Assembly: GCA_035713725.1 (NCBI GenBank)
Contig: DASTMZ010000016.1
Span: forward strand, 1 to 18,465
Direction: 5' to 3'
Source of the DNA: DASQPR01 sp035713725
Lineage (GTDB): Bacteria > Actinomycetota > Actinomycetes > Mycobacteriales > Micromonosporaceae
Length of the DNA stretch: 18,465 nt
The position numbers were made by a program, and so were the translations under genes. The stretch's first letter is position 1, and every line of letters starts with the position of its first letter. The notes under the pieces were generated by a model. The model ran no database searches, was not told the DNA's origin, and saw only the letters and a list, made by a program, of their open reading frames with translations. Shown here piece after piece: positions 6,302-14,234 of the stretch.

Positions 6302-7525
6302 GTGACGCAGGTAGCCATCATTGGAGCCGGGCCATACGGTCTGTCCATCGCCGCGCATCTGCGCTCACGTGGCGTCGCGTACCGCATCTTCGGAACGCCG
6401 GTTGACACGTGGCGGCGGCATATGCCGGCCGGGATGACGTTGAAGTCGGACGGTTTCGCCTCGAGCCTTTCTGACCCGGACGGCAAGGGAACACTCGGCA
6501 ACTACTGCACCGACCAGGGCATCGCCTATCACCACACCGATCTCGCGGTGAGCCTCGAGGTGTTCAACGCGTACGCCTTGGACTTCCAGCAGCGGTTCGT
6601 GCCCGATCTCGAGGACCGTCAGGTCGTCTCGGTGGAACGCTCCGGCGGTAGCTTCACGATCTCGTTGGAGGACGGCGAAATGCTGGACGCCGACTTCGTC
6701 GTCGGCGCGGTCGGCATCACGCACTTCGGGTTCGTACCGCCGGAACTGGCGCACCTGCGGGCCGAGCTCGTGTCGCACAGCTCCGCCCACCACGACCTGT
6801 CGCGGTTCGCCGGCCGGGAGGTCACCGTCGTCGGCGGCGGCTCCTCCGCGGTCGATGTCGCCGCGTTGCTTGCCGAGGCCGGCGCGACGACGTCGCTGGT
6901 CGCGCGGCGGAGCACGCTGCGGTTCTTCTCCGAGCCCAAGCCCGGCTCGCGCAGCCGATGGCAGCGGATCCGTCATCCCTCATCGGGCCTCGGTCCTGGG
7001 TGGCGCTCGTGGCTGTGCGAGAACGTGCCAAATCTCTTCCGCTTCCTGCCCGGCAACGCTCGGCTGACGATCATCCGGCGGCATCTCGGACCGAAGTCGG
7101 CCTGGGTGATGAAGGCGCGACTCGAGGCCGGCGTCTCGGTTTCCCTTGGCGAGACCGTCGAGCGTGCCGTCGAGGATGACGGCCGCGTGCGGCTGCACCT
7201 GGTCGCCGCGGACGGCAGCCGACGCGAGGTGCTGACCGACCACGTCATCGCCGCGACCGGGTACTGGCCTGACGTCCAGCGGTTGTGGTTCCTGAGCGAA
7301 GGCCTTCGCGGGGCGATCCGCACCCATGCCCGGATGCCGGTCGTGTCGGGCAGCTTCGAGAGCTCCGTGCCGGGTCTGTATTTCGTCGGCCCGCCCGCGG
7401 TGAACAGTTTCGGACCGCTCATGCGGTTCATGGTCGGCGCGGAGTATGTCGCGCCATTGGTTGCCCGGCGTCTCGCGCGCCGAGCGCGGCGCACCGAACC
7501 CGTGCGCAGCATGGCACCCGCATGA
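6302..7525 (+). CDS. FAD-dependent NAD(P)H monooxygenase-like enzyme (407 aa)
   Basis: This is a two-dinucleotide-domain flavoprotein related to flavin-containing and N-hydroxylating monooxygenases. The FAD motif VAIIGAGPYG sits at residues 4-13, the NAD(P)H motif VTVVGGGSSA at 174-183, and ATGYWPD at 318-324 corresponds to the conserved ATGY box. The segment VPGLYFVGPPAVNSFGP (356-372) is the C-terminal FAD-binding stretch. It would use NAD(P)H and O2 to oxygenate an amine, carbonyl or sulfur substrate; which one is unknown. GTG 6302 places the Rossmann motif directly at the N-terminus, with AGGGG 11 bases upstream; ATG 6269 is an alternative giving 418 residues. Its stop overlaps the next start as ATGA, so it is coupled to the thioesterase/ATP-grasp gene and probably acts in the same pathway. 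Confidence 0.8.
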   Translation: MTQVAIIGAGPYGLSIAAHLRSRGVAYRIFGTPVDTWRRHMPAGMTLKSDGFASSLSDPDGKGTLGNYCTDQGIAYHHTDLAVSLEVFNAYALDFQQRFVPDLEDRQVVSVERSGGSFTISLEDGEMLDADFVVGAVGITHFGFVPPELAHLRAELVSHSSAHHDLSRFAGREVTVVGGGSSAVDVAALLAEAGATTSLVARRSTLRFFSEPKPGSRSRWQRIRHPSSGLGPGWRSWLCENVPNLFRFLPGNARLTIIRRHLGPKSAWVMKARLEAGVSVSLGETVERAVEDDGRVRLHLVAADGSRREVLTDHVIAATGYWPDVQRLWFLSEGLRGAIRTHARMPVVSGSFESSVPGLYFVGPPAVNSFGPLMRFMVGAEYVAPLVARRLARRARRTEPVRSMAPA

Positions 7526-9573
7526 CCGCGCCGACCGCGGCCAACGATGCGGGCGCTGCGGTCGCGCCGTCGACCACGTTCGAGGCAAACGGGGTACGGG
7601 TAGAGCGGCTGCGCGCCGGCCGGGCAGGTGGAAACCTGTTCCTCGTACCGGGACTCGAAGGAGATCCGACCGAGCTGACCGCGCTGGTTTCGGCTTTCGT
7701 CGGTCCGCAGGAGGTCTACGCGGTCGCACCGCTCGCCGAAGACGCCGAACGTCAGCCGGTGGTGGGCGTCGAGCGCATGGCGGAGCTGATCGTTCGCGCG
7801 ATTCGACGCGTACAGCCGTCCGGTCCGTACCGCCTGGGTGGCTACTCGTTCGGTGGCCTGATCGCGCTCGAGACCGCACAGCAGCTGCGCGCCGCTGGCC
7901 AGGTCGTGGATGCGCTGTTCCTCATCGAGGCGGTCTTCGACGAGCGCTTCTGGCCGCGCGGGACATGGCTGCGCGCGCTTGCTCGGCGCACCGGGCGGCA
8001 GCTCGCACGGATCGGTCACATGCCGATGGGGCAAGCGGCTGGCGAACTCCGGCTGCGCAGCGGTCGGCTCCTGCGGCGTGTGATGCGCCGCGCCACCGAT
8101 GATCCGGAACGTCTGAGCATGGGGCCGGACGACGCGAACACCATGAGCGGTCTCGCGTATTCGTCAATCGCCGGCTACTGCCCGCGGTTCTACGACGGCA
8201 CCATCACGCTGATCGCGTCGTCAATCGACCGCCACTTCGGATGCGACACCGTGAAGCTCTGGGCCGGGTACGCCGACCACCTCGACGTGGCGCGCGTCGA
8301 CGGCGACCACCTGACGGTCATGCACGACAACGCCTCCGCCGCCGTAGTCGCGAACGTGATCGATCACCGTCTCGCACGCAGCCGTGCCACGTGGTCCGGA
8401 CTGCGCCCGATGCCGGGATTCGAGCGGCCGATGCTGCTCAGCACGATGCGATGGTTCTCCGCTGCGCGACTCGCCCATGCGTTGACGGAGGCCGGCTTCA
8501 CGGTGAGCGCCTGCCGTCCCCGGTCGCACCCGCTGGAAGTGGTCGAGGGCATCGTGAGCGACCACCGACTGAGTCGGGTGCGCCGAACGCGGTCCGTCGT
8601 CGTCGCGATCCGCCGGGCCGCGCCGGACATTGTGCTTCCCGATGACGAGCGAGCGCTGGCCCTGTTGCGGCGAATCCATGCGCGGATCCGGAAGACCGAG
8701 CCGGAGATCGCGGCGGTGATCGCGCATTCGGTCGGCGCGGTCGAACATTGGCCGTCCATCACGTCGCGGACCGGGTTGGCCATGCAAGCGCGCGCGCTCG
8801 GCGTTGCCGCGCCCGAGACCGCGGTGATCTCGGACTCCGTCGCGCTGGAGCAGTGGGTCGCTCGGCATGGCATGCCGGTCGTTCTCAAGACCGATGGCAG
8901 TTGGGGTGGACGCGGCGTGGCGGTGGTACGCGACGGATCGCGACTGCGCGAGGCATGGCGTACCACGTCGAATCCGCCACGTCTGACGCGCGGCATCAAG
9001 CGCATGGTGTTCAACCTCGAAGCCGGCTTGCTAGCCGCGTGGTTGCGTCGCGTCCGACCGGTGGTGAACGCGCAGCAGTACGTCGGCGGGCGGGAGGCGA
9101 TCGCGACCGTCGGGTGCCTCCACGGCGAGGTCCAATCGTTGGTGTGCCTTGAGGTGGTCCAAGCGACCGAGGCACGTGGTCCGGCCGCGGTCGTCCGGAT
9201 CGTCGACCATCCGGCGATGGCGGAGGCGGCCCGAAGACTCGTCCGCAGGTTTGGGCTGACCGGTTTCTGTGGCTTCGACTTCATCATCACTGATTCCGGC
9301 GAGGCGCAGTTGCTCGAAATGAACCCACGCGTGACGCCGACGTGTCACCTGCTTGTCGAGGGCGACCATCAGCGCACTCGGACGCTTGCCTTGTTCCCGG
9401 CCGAACTGGTCCGCAACGGCCAACCGTTGGCTGCCGTTTCGAGCGTTCTCGACGTGCCGATCCGCGCACCCCAGCTAATTCAACGCGGCGAGTGGATGGC
9501 GGCACGCCAGCGCCGGCCGGCGGCCCGGATGATGCGACGCGTGACGCGGCGATGGGCGACGCCTACCTACTGA
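7522..9573 (+). CDS. Thioesterase / ATP-grasp fusion protein (683 aa)
   Basis: Two catalytic modules share one chain. Residues about 25-285 are an alpha/beta-hydrolase thioesterase of the NRPS/PKS kind: nucleophile motif GGYSFGG with Ser109, and the His motif GDHLTVM with His263. The usual acid position reads LFLIEAVFD, giving Glu136 rather than Asp. Residues about 303-650 are an ATP-grasp ligase: an N-terminal pre-grasp domain, then VVLKTDGSWGGRGVAVV (453-469, Lys456 and the Gly-rich loop), and the Mg site LLEMNPRVTPTCH (597-609, Glu599 and Asn601). ATP-grasp enzymes activate a carboxylate as acyl-phosphate for attack by an amine, thiol or hydroxyl. No carrier protein, adenylation or condensation domain is visible in the window. 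ATG 7522 overlaps the upstream stop. Both active sites look largely intact. The product is unknown. Confidence 0.85.
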   Translation: MTAPTAANDAGAAVAPSTTFEANGVRVERLRAGRAGGNLFLVPGLEGDPTELTALVSAFVGPQEVYAVAPLAEDAERQPVVGVERMAELIVRAIRRVQPSGPYRLGGYSFGGLIALETAQQLRAAGQVVDALFLIEAVFDERFWPRGTWLRALARRTGRQLARIGHMPMGQAAGELRLRSGRLLRRVMRRATDDPERLSMGPDDANTMSGLAYSSIAGYCPRFYDGTITLIASSIDRHFGCDTVKLWAGYADHLDVARVDGDHLTVMHDNASAAVVANVIDHRLARSRATWSGLRPMPGFERPMLLSTMRWFSAARLAHALTEAGFTVSACRPRSHPLEVVEGIVSDHRLSRVRRTRSVVVAIRRAAPDIVLPDDERALALLRRIHARIRKTEPEIAAVIAHSVGAVEHWPSITSRTGLAMQARALGVAAPETAVISDSVALEQWVARHGMPVVLKTDGSWGGRGVAVVRDGSRLREAWRTTSNPPRLTRGIKRMVFNLEAGLLAAWLRRVRPVVNAQQYVGGREAIATVGCLHGEVQSLVCLEVVQATEARGPAAVVRIVDHPAMAEAARRLVRRFGLTGFCGFDFIITDSGEAQLLEMNPRVTPTCHLLVEGDHQRTRTLALFPAELVRNGQPLAAVSSVLDVPIRAPQLIQRGEWMAARQRRPAARMMRRVTRRWATPTY

Positions 9574-9726
9574 TCCGGGTCGAGTGTGCCGACCCTGAGC
9601 GAATTCTGCGACAACGGAATGGCAGAACGCACAGCCCCGCTAATATTCCGCCGGGGGGCTCCCGGATCAGTGCGCGGGTGGTTGTGCTGTCCATTCGCCA
9701 CACGCGGCCACGAGCGGGAGGTGAGC
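9574..9726 (+). promoter_or_regulatory. Spacer with possible promoter before the DUF218-like gene
   Basis: The 153 bases contain an AT-rich TAATATT at 9641-9647, unusual in this GC-rich DNA and -10-like, but no clear -35 box at 17 bases. AGCCCC (9633-9638) and GGGGCT (9655-9660) could form a 6-bp stem around it. Either a promoter or a weak terminator of the upstream pair is possible. Confidence 0.25.
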
Positions 9727-10353
9727 GTGACCACGAAGCCTGGCACCGTGCGGAAGCCTGGCACCGTAGCGAAGCCCGGCACCGCGTCGAAGGCCACCGC
9801 CGTTCCGAGGCCGACGATTTTGTCGCGGTCGCGGGTCCGCATGGTCGCCGTGTTGGCGGTGTCGCTGCTGCTCGCCTTCGTCGCAGTGACCGCGCGGGTA
9901 TTCGTGTGGCCGGATCTCGGTGCGCTGCCGACGCACGCGAGCGCGATCGTCGAACTCGGCGGACAGAACGACGATGGCCGCGACAGTGTGGCGGTAGATC
10001 TCGCGAAGGCGCACCGAGCGGCGTACCTCGTCCAGTCGACGACCACGACCGACACGACGAACTGCCTGCCGGCGGTGCCTGGCGTGACGGTGTTGTGTTT
10101 CCACGCTGACCCGGCGACGACTCGAGGCGAGGCGGAGTGGATCGGTCGGACCGCCAGCCGGTTGGGGTGGACGTCGGTCATCCTCGTCACGACGCCGGAT
10201 CAGGCCTGGCGCGCGCAGTTGCGGGTCTCGCGGTGCTTTCCCGGTCCCGTCTTCGTGGCCACCGCACCACTTCCTCCGCTGGCGTGGTTCACCCAGGTCC
10301 CGTACCAGTGGGCGGCGTCCATCAAGGCGTTGACCGTACAGCGGGGATGCTAG
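9727..10353 (+). CDS. DUF218 / SanA-YdcF-like single-pass membrane protein (208 aa)
   Basis: A basic, repeat-bearing N-terminus (residues 2-22) precedes one membrane helix at about 39-60, and the rest should lie outside the membrane. The C-terminal part follows the DUF218 / ElyC-SanA-YdcF pattern: AIVELGG (73-79), DLAKAHRAAYLV (91-102), the conserved DPATTRGEAEWIGRTA (128-143), then VILVTTPDQAWRAQLRVSRC (151-170). The family is linked to envelope integrity and polysaccharide steps, but no reaction is established. GTG 9727 is preferred because GGGAGG at 9716-9721 lies five bases upstream; the frame remains open upstream to 9586. It is 153 bases after the thioesterase/ATP-grasp gene, so membership in that operon is uncertain. 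Confidence 0.7.
   Translation: MTTKPGTVRKPGTVAKPGTASKATAVPRPTILSRSRVRMVAVLAVSLLLAFVAVTARVFVWPDLGALPTHASAIVELGGQNDDGRDSVAVDLAKAHRAAYLVQSTTTTDTTNCLPAVPGVTVLCFHADPATTRGEAEWIGRTASRLGWTSVILVTTPDQAWRAQLRVSRCFPGPVFVATAPLPPLAWFTQVPYQWAASIKALTVQRGC
9736..9789 (+). repeat. Three 18-base tandem repeats coding for K-P-G-T-x-x
   Basis: Units at 9736-9753, 9754-9771 and 9772-9789 are near-identical and in frame. They encode KPGTVR, KPGTVA and KPGTAS in the cytoplasmic N-terminus of the DUF218-like protein. Such slippage-prone repeats can vary in copy number between strains. Confidence 0.9.
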
Positions 10354-10410
10354 GCCGGGGCTCCGTCCGCAGCGATCCGACTGCGTGCTGCTCACTCAGG
10401 TCGCCCGCAC

Positions 10411-10416
10411 TAGGCT
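10411..10416 (+). promoter_or_regulatory. Possible -10 box (TAGGCT) upstream of the DDN-family gene
   Basis: TAGGCT is a common actinobacterial -10 form and stands 60 bases before GTG 10477. No convincing -35 box is seen, so this is a weak prediction. Confidence 0.3.
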
Positions 10417-10476
10417 GAGCGAGGCGGTGGCTCGCATCGACGCTGCCGCATCCGTCTCCCCGGAAAGGACGCTCGC

Positions 10477-10905
10477 GTGGACGTCAAGAGGACCATGATG
10501 CGCGCGGCCAACGTGATGCCGATCCGTCTCTACCGGATGTCGAACGGCCGAGTGATGGGCAAGGTCGGTGGTCTCACCACGTTGCTGTTGACTGTCGCCG
10601 GCCGGAAGTCCGGCATCGACCGTACGACGCTGGTGTCCTACTTCGAGGACGGCGGCCGCTACGTGGTCACCGGCTCGGCCGGCGGTAGTCCGCAGGAGCC
10701 GCAGTGGTTCCGCAACCTCCGTCATACCGATCGGGCGGTCATCCAGATCGGCCCGAAGCGCACCGAGGTCGGTGTCACCATCGCCGACTCGAGCGAGCAC
10801 GCGGTGCTCTGGGAACGACTGGTATCCCGGGCACCGGGTTTTGCGAAGTACCAAGCAAAGGTGGAGCGTCAGATCCCGATGGCAGTGCTGACGCCGCGGA
10901 CGTAG
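10477..10905 (+). CDS. DDN-family deazaflavin (F420)-dependent reductase-like protein (142 aa)
   Basis: The protein fits the DDN / nitroreductase-family deazaflavin-dependent oxidoreductases, a split beta-barrel family that uses reduced F420 to reduce quinones or other acceptors. Visible family marks are TVAGRKSGIDRTT (about 39-51), followed by LVSYFEDGGRYVVTGSAGG and then EPQWFRNLRHTDRAVIQIG, the core cofactor-facing region. Length is normal for the family. GTG 10477 has AAAGGA upstream at a suitable distance. It converges with the LLM-class gene across 24 bases. Cofactor use is inferred from family; no F420 biosynthesis gene lies in the window. Confidence 0.85.
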   Translation: MDVKRTMMRAANVMPIRLYRMSNGRVMGKVGGLTTLLLTVAGRKSGIDRTTLVSYFEDGGRYVVTGSAGGSPQEPQWFRNLRHTDRAVIQIGPKRTEVGVTIADSSEHAVLWERLVSRAPGFAKYQAKVERQIPMAVLTPRT

Positions 10906-10929
10906 CGTGGCGCACCGTCCGCCGACCGG

Positions 10930-11862
10930 TCATGCGTACGAGTTCTTGGCCAGCAACGCCCGGACGGTGGCCGTGCCGGCGACGGCGGTTTCGTCGTCGG
11001 GCGCCTGCGGGATCAGGTTGAACTCGGTGCACCCCGCGTCGACGTACGGCGCGAGGAACTCGGCGACGTCCTCGGCCGTGCCGTAGGGGCAGTAGCGCTC
11101 GAAGCGTTCGAACGGCAGCCCGTAGAAGCGTTGCATCGCGGGCGCGAGGCAGGCTCGCGCGGTCGGTTTCGAGTCGGCGAACCCGCACCAGACCTGCATC
11201 GCGTGTCGTGTAGGCGGGTCGGCGCGACCGATCCGCGCGGCCTCCGCGGCGGCCATGTCGATCGCTTCCGCGAAGCGCCGTGGCGAGTTCCAGATGCCGA
11301 GCCAGCCATCGCCCAACCGCCCGGCGCGCCGGATCGCGGCATCGGACCGGCCGCCCGCGATGATCGGCGTCGGTCGAGCCGGTCGCGGCGCGATGGTGGC
11401 CTGCTCGATGTCGAAGAACTCGCCGTGAAAGTCGGTAGAGCCGGCGGCGAGGAGTTCGCGCACGATCGCCAGGCATTCGTTCATCCGCCGCCCGCGGCTC
11501 GCCGGATCAACTCCGCACATCGCGACCTCGCGTCGGTCTTCGCCGCCGACACCGACGCCGAACACGAGCCGGCCCGGCGCGATCCGCTCGACGTCGGCGA
11601 GCTGTCGTGCCACGAGCACTGGGTGGCGCAAGGGCAGCAGGTAGATGCCGACGTGCACGGGTAGTGCCGGATGGAGCATGGTCAGTGCCGTCGCCTGTAG
11701 AAGGCCGTCGAACCCGCTGCCGGCAAAGCTCACATGGTCGCCGCAACACACATGGTCGATGCCGGCGTCGGTAAGGCTCCTCAGGTGTGCCGACGCAGCG
11801 GCCGGACCACGGTCCAGCAGGTCGAACGGCGGGAACATCCCCACGCGCGGTGCGGTGTCCAC
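10930..11862 (-). CDS. LLM-class (luciferase-like) oxidoreductase, probably F420-dependent (310 aa)
   Basis: This is a TIM-barrel enzyme of the bacterial luciferase-like family. Marks include GDHVSF (41-46), LPLRHPVLVARQLADVER (76-93) with APGRLVFGVGVGG (95-107), the segment TPIIAGGRSDAAIRRAGRLGDGWL (165-188) and a C-terminal AEDVAEFLAPYVDAGCTEFNL. These are typical of actinobacterial F420- or FMN-using oxidoreductases. GTG 11862 is chosen for the GGGAGG site four bases upstream; the frame remains open to 12024, but the extra N-terminus looks non-coding. The substrate is unknown. Its end faces the DDN-family gene, which is also a likely F420 enzyme. Confidence 0.85.
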   Translation of the reverse strand: MDTAPRVGMFPPFDLLDRGPAAASAHLRSLTDAGIDHVCCGDHVSFAGSGFDGLLQATALTMLHPALPVHVGIYLLPLRHPVLVARQLADVERIAPGRLVFGVGVGGEDRREVAMCGVDPASRGRRMNECLAIVRELLAAGSTDFHGEFFDIEQATIAPRPARPTPIIAGGRSDAAIRRAGRLGDGWLGIWNSPRRFAEAIDMAAAEAARIGRADPPTRHAMQVWCGFADSKPTARACLAPAMQRFYGLPFERFERYCPYGTAEDVAEFLAPYVDAGCTEFNLIPQAPDDETAVAGTATVRALLAKNSYA

Positions 11863-12003
11863 GGCGCCTCCCTTGGTGACGTGGCCGCGATCGACGGCCA
11901 TCTCCCGATGATGACCATTCCAGCGATCGCTCGACAGCGGGGGAAATACCGCATCTTCGGTGTTCGGCCGCGCGAAAAGTCGTCGCCTGTCGGATCTCCG
12001 ACA

Positions 12004-12017
12004 TTGACGGTGGTCAA
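12004..12017. promoter_or_regulatory. TTGAC-4-GTCAA dyad between divergent genes
   Basis: Bases 12004-12008 (TTGAC) and 12013-12017 (GTCAA) form a perfect inverted repeat with a 4-base centre. The left arm continues as TTGACG, a good -35 box for the lipoprotein gene at 12074, although the -10 partner about 18 bases later is weak. This could be an operator controlling one or both flanking genes. Confidence 0.35.
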
Positions 12018-12073
12018 CAGGCATCGATCAATACGCTGACCGGACTCCGCCGCCGGCACGCCAGGAGGTCAGC

Positions 12074-12955
12074 ATGGATCGGCAGTCACGCGGCACGCGC
12101 CGGGCGCGCATCGCCATCGCGATCGGACTCATCAGCTGCCTGGCCGCGGCGGGCTGCGCGTCGAAGACCGCGAATGGTGCCGGCCACGTAGGTGCCATCG
12201 CCGCCTCGGCTCCCGCACATATTTCGTCCAGCCCGGCGGCTAGCCCGGGAGATGCCGGCCCGAGCGGCGGTGCCGGCAGCGCGACTGGCGGCGCGACGAG
12301 CGGCGCCACGACGTCCGGCCAGAATGGTGCGCCGCGCGTGACCCTGGTCGTCGACGCCATCAAGCCGGCGGTGGTTGCCACCGACAAGTGCCCCTACCTG
12401 TACACGCTTCGGGCAACGGTCTCGGTGGACAAGGGTCCGATAGACCTGAAATACGCCGTGAGCCGGGTCAACACGGGCGCCGTAGCGCAGCCGATACATT
12501 TCGGCGGCACCGGACCGCAGTCGAAGGTCCTGACGTTCACGCTTGATGACATCGGATATGACGAGGACTTCGGCCGGGCCGTGCTGATCCTGGACAAGAG
12601 TGGCAAGGAGATCCTCCGGCGCTCTACGACGTTCCACTTGACGTGTGGCGCCAGGCCTGCCGACATCGCCCCGCTCGACCCGCCGAAGAGTTGCCCGTAC
12701 AACACCGATTTCACCGCCACACTGACGGCCGCGGTGGCGCAGCACGCGACCTACGAGTGGCACCTCGGCGACGGAACCGAGGTCAAGGGCGAGACGGATG
12801 TGTTTGGAGGCAACTTCGCGACAACGATCGCGATCCCCGACGTGCACGTCATGCCGGGCCTGACCGGCACGTACCGCCTCACGCTGAAGGTCACGAGCCC
12901 GGGTGGCGGCACAGTGACCGGCAGCGTGCAGTGCCCGACCGGGGGGAACAAGTAG
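12074..12955 (+). CDS. Lipoprotein with two Cys-bracketed Ig/PKD-like repeats (293 aa)
   Basis: A signal peptide (basic start, hydrophobic 12-27) ends in LAAAGC, with lipid-modified Cys28, so the protein is anchored on the outer face of the membrane. A Gly/Ala/Ser/Thr-rich linker spans about 29-86. Then come two similar beta-rich domains. Each starts at a Cys-Pro-Tyr (C106, C207) and ends at a Cys (C191, C287), spaced 85 and 80 residues, which suggests one disulfide per domain. The second contains TYEWHLGDGTEVKG, a PKD-like signature, and TYRLTLKVTSPGG. No catalytic motif is seen; a binding or structural envelope role is most likely. GGAGG eight bases before ATG 12074 supports the start. Confidence 0.8.
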   Translation: MDRQSRGTRRARIAIAIGLISCLAAAGCASKTANGAGHVGAIAASAPAHISSSPAASPGDAGPSGGAGSATGGATSGATTSGQNGAPRVTLVVDAIKPAVVATDKCPYLYTLRATVSVDKGPIDLKYAVSRVNTGAVAQPIHFGGTGPQSKVLTFTLDDIGYDEDFGRAVLILDKSGKEILRRSTTFHLTCGARPADIAPLDPPKSCPYNTDFTATLTAAVAQHATYEWHLGDGTEVKGETDVFGGNFATTIAIPDVHVMPGLTGTYRLTLKVTSPGGGTVTGSVQCPTGGNK

Positions 12956-12969
12956 GGACCGGGTCCGGC

Positions 12970-12975
12970 TATCGT
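12970..12975 (+). promoter_or_regulatory. -10 box of a probable leaderless aminotransferase transcript
   Basis: TATCGT at 12970-12975 ends six bases before GTG 12982, the same geometry as at the toxin gene. No good ribosome site precedes the GTG. No clear -35 box was seen. Confidence 0.4.
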
Positions 12976-12981
12976 CCTCGC

Positions 12982-14172
12982 GTGAGCCGCGGTCTGCCCA
13001 TCGTCCAGTTCGAAGAGCGCCCAGGCATCCTCGACCTGAGCTGGGGTCACCCGTCGCCGTCGCTGCTTCCGGTCGAAGCATGGTCGGTGGCCGCGCAAAA
13101 CGCGCTGCGTCGTCACCGCGCCGACGCGCTGTCCTACGGCGCCGATCCCGGTCCGGGTCCGCTCCGCGAGTGGATCGCGGCGCGTCTGAGCGACATCGAC
13201 GGCGGGGGCTCGACACCGGATGGCATCTTCGTGACCGGCGGTGCCTCACATGCGCTGGCCCTGGTCTGTAGCGTGCTGGCCGAACCCGGCGATGTCGTGC
13301 TCGTCGACTCGCCGACCTACCATTTGGCGTTCCCGATCCTGCGCGACTACGGCGTCGAGGTGATTGGCGTACCGGCGGACCGCGATGGCCTGGATGTTAC
13401 GGCCACCGAGGCGATGGTGTCCCGGCTGCGTGGCGCCGGTCGACGGGTACGCCTGCTCTACATCGTTCCGACGTTCGGCAATCCGACCGGTGGATGCCTA
13501 CCGGAGCAACGTCGCGCCGCGCTTGTCGGCCTTGCCATGCGCGCTGGACTCACCATCGTGGAGGACGACACGTACCGGGAGATGGTCTACGACGGCGTGG
13601 CGCCGCCATCGTTGTGGCGCCTCGCGAATGCGTCGGCCGGCAGCGCCTCACCATCCGAAGTGGACGCCGTCGTACGCCTCGGTTCGTTCGCGAAGACCGT
13701 GGCGCCGGGCGTACGGCTCGGCTGGATCCAAGCCTCGCCGGCGTTCGTCGCACGGATCGCTCGGATCGGGTACGTCCACAGTGGCGGTGGCGTGAACCAC
13801 GCCGCGGCGTTGACGATGGCGGACTTCGGTGCGTCCGGCGCGTACGACCGGCACCTCGCCGAGGTACGCCAGCGTTACGCGGAGCGGCGCGACGCGCTTG
13901 TCACGGCGGTGCGAGACACCGTTGCGCCAGACATACAGCTGCCGCGCGGCGGCTGGTTTGTGTGGCTCGCGCTGCCCGCCGGCGTACCAGCGAATGACCT
14001 TCTGCCGCTGGCCGAGCAACGTGGTGTCTCGTTCACGCCCGGCACGCAGTTCTACGCGAACGGATCCTCGGGCGACGATTACGTCCGGCTGTCCTACTCG
14101 ATGCTGTCGCCGACCGAAGTCGTCGACGCGGCCCGCCGATTGGCGTCGGCGATCGCGAGCGTGCCGGTCTAA
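12982..14172 (+). CDS. PLP-dependent class I/II aminotransferase (396 aa)
   Basis: A fold-type I aminotransferase of the 2-aminoadipate / MocR-tail type, lacking the GntR helix-turn-helix. Sequence marks: YGADPGPGPLREWIA (52-66), FVTGGASHALALV (83-95), VDSPTYHL (108-115), the cofactor motif FGNPTG (165-170), VEDDTYREM (193-201) and the Schiff-base lysine Lys238 in GSFAKTVAPGVRLGW (234-248). These features are all present, so the enzyme should be active on an amino acid or 2-oxo acid, but substrate specificity cannot be told. The frame is open upstream to 12643 inside the lipoprotein gene; GTG 12982 fits the family N-terminus and the -10 box. It follows the lipoprotein by 26 bases. Confidence 0.88.
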   Translation: MSRGLPIVQFEERPGILDLSWGHPSPSLLPVEAWSVAAQNALRRHRADALSYGADPGPGPLREWIAARLSDIDGGGSTPDGIFVTGGASHALALVCSVLAEPGDVVLVDSPTYHLAFPILRDYGVEVIGVPADRDGLDVTATEAMVSRLRGAGRRVRLLYIVPTFGNPTGGCLPEQRRAALVGLAMRAGLTIVEDDTYREMVYDGVAPPSLWRLANASAGSASPSEVDAVVRLGSFAKTVAPGVRLGWIQASPAFVARIARIGYVHSGGGVNHAAALTMADFGASGAYDRHLAEVRQRYAERRDALVTAVRDTVAPDIQLPRGGWFVWLALPAGVPANDLLPLAEQRGVSFTPGTQFYANGSSGDDYVRLSYSMLSPTEVVDAARRLASAIASVPV

Positions 14173-14190
14173 GACCGCGTGCCGAATGTG

Positions 14191-14208
14191 TCGGCGATCG
14201 CGCGCCGA
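14191..14208 (+). terminator. Small hairpin between aminotransferase and methyltransferase
   Basis: TCGGCG (14191-14196) and CGCCGA (14203-14208) form a 6-bp stem with a 6-base loop just after the aminotransferase stop. No T tract follows, so it is at best a weak terminator. Confidence 0.3.
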
Positions 14209-14234
14209 AGCCCGTTGCGGTGCATCCTCGGTGA

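Noticed and set aside
8364..9290. Minus-strand open frame of 308 codons
   Set aside because: It is antisense to the ATP-grasp domain, whose active-site motifs are intact; Arg/Thr/Ser-rich shadow.
9736..9789. Tandem repeats considered as a CRISPR-like array
   Set aside because: Units are 18 bases, directly adjacent without spacers, and in frame with a protein.
9342..10109. Plus-strand 255-codon frame with a His/Arg/Ala repeat
   Set aside because: The repeat is the 18-base KPGT repeat read in a different frame; the rest is shadow of the fusion gene and the DUF218-like gene.
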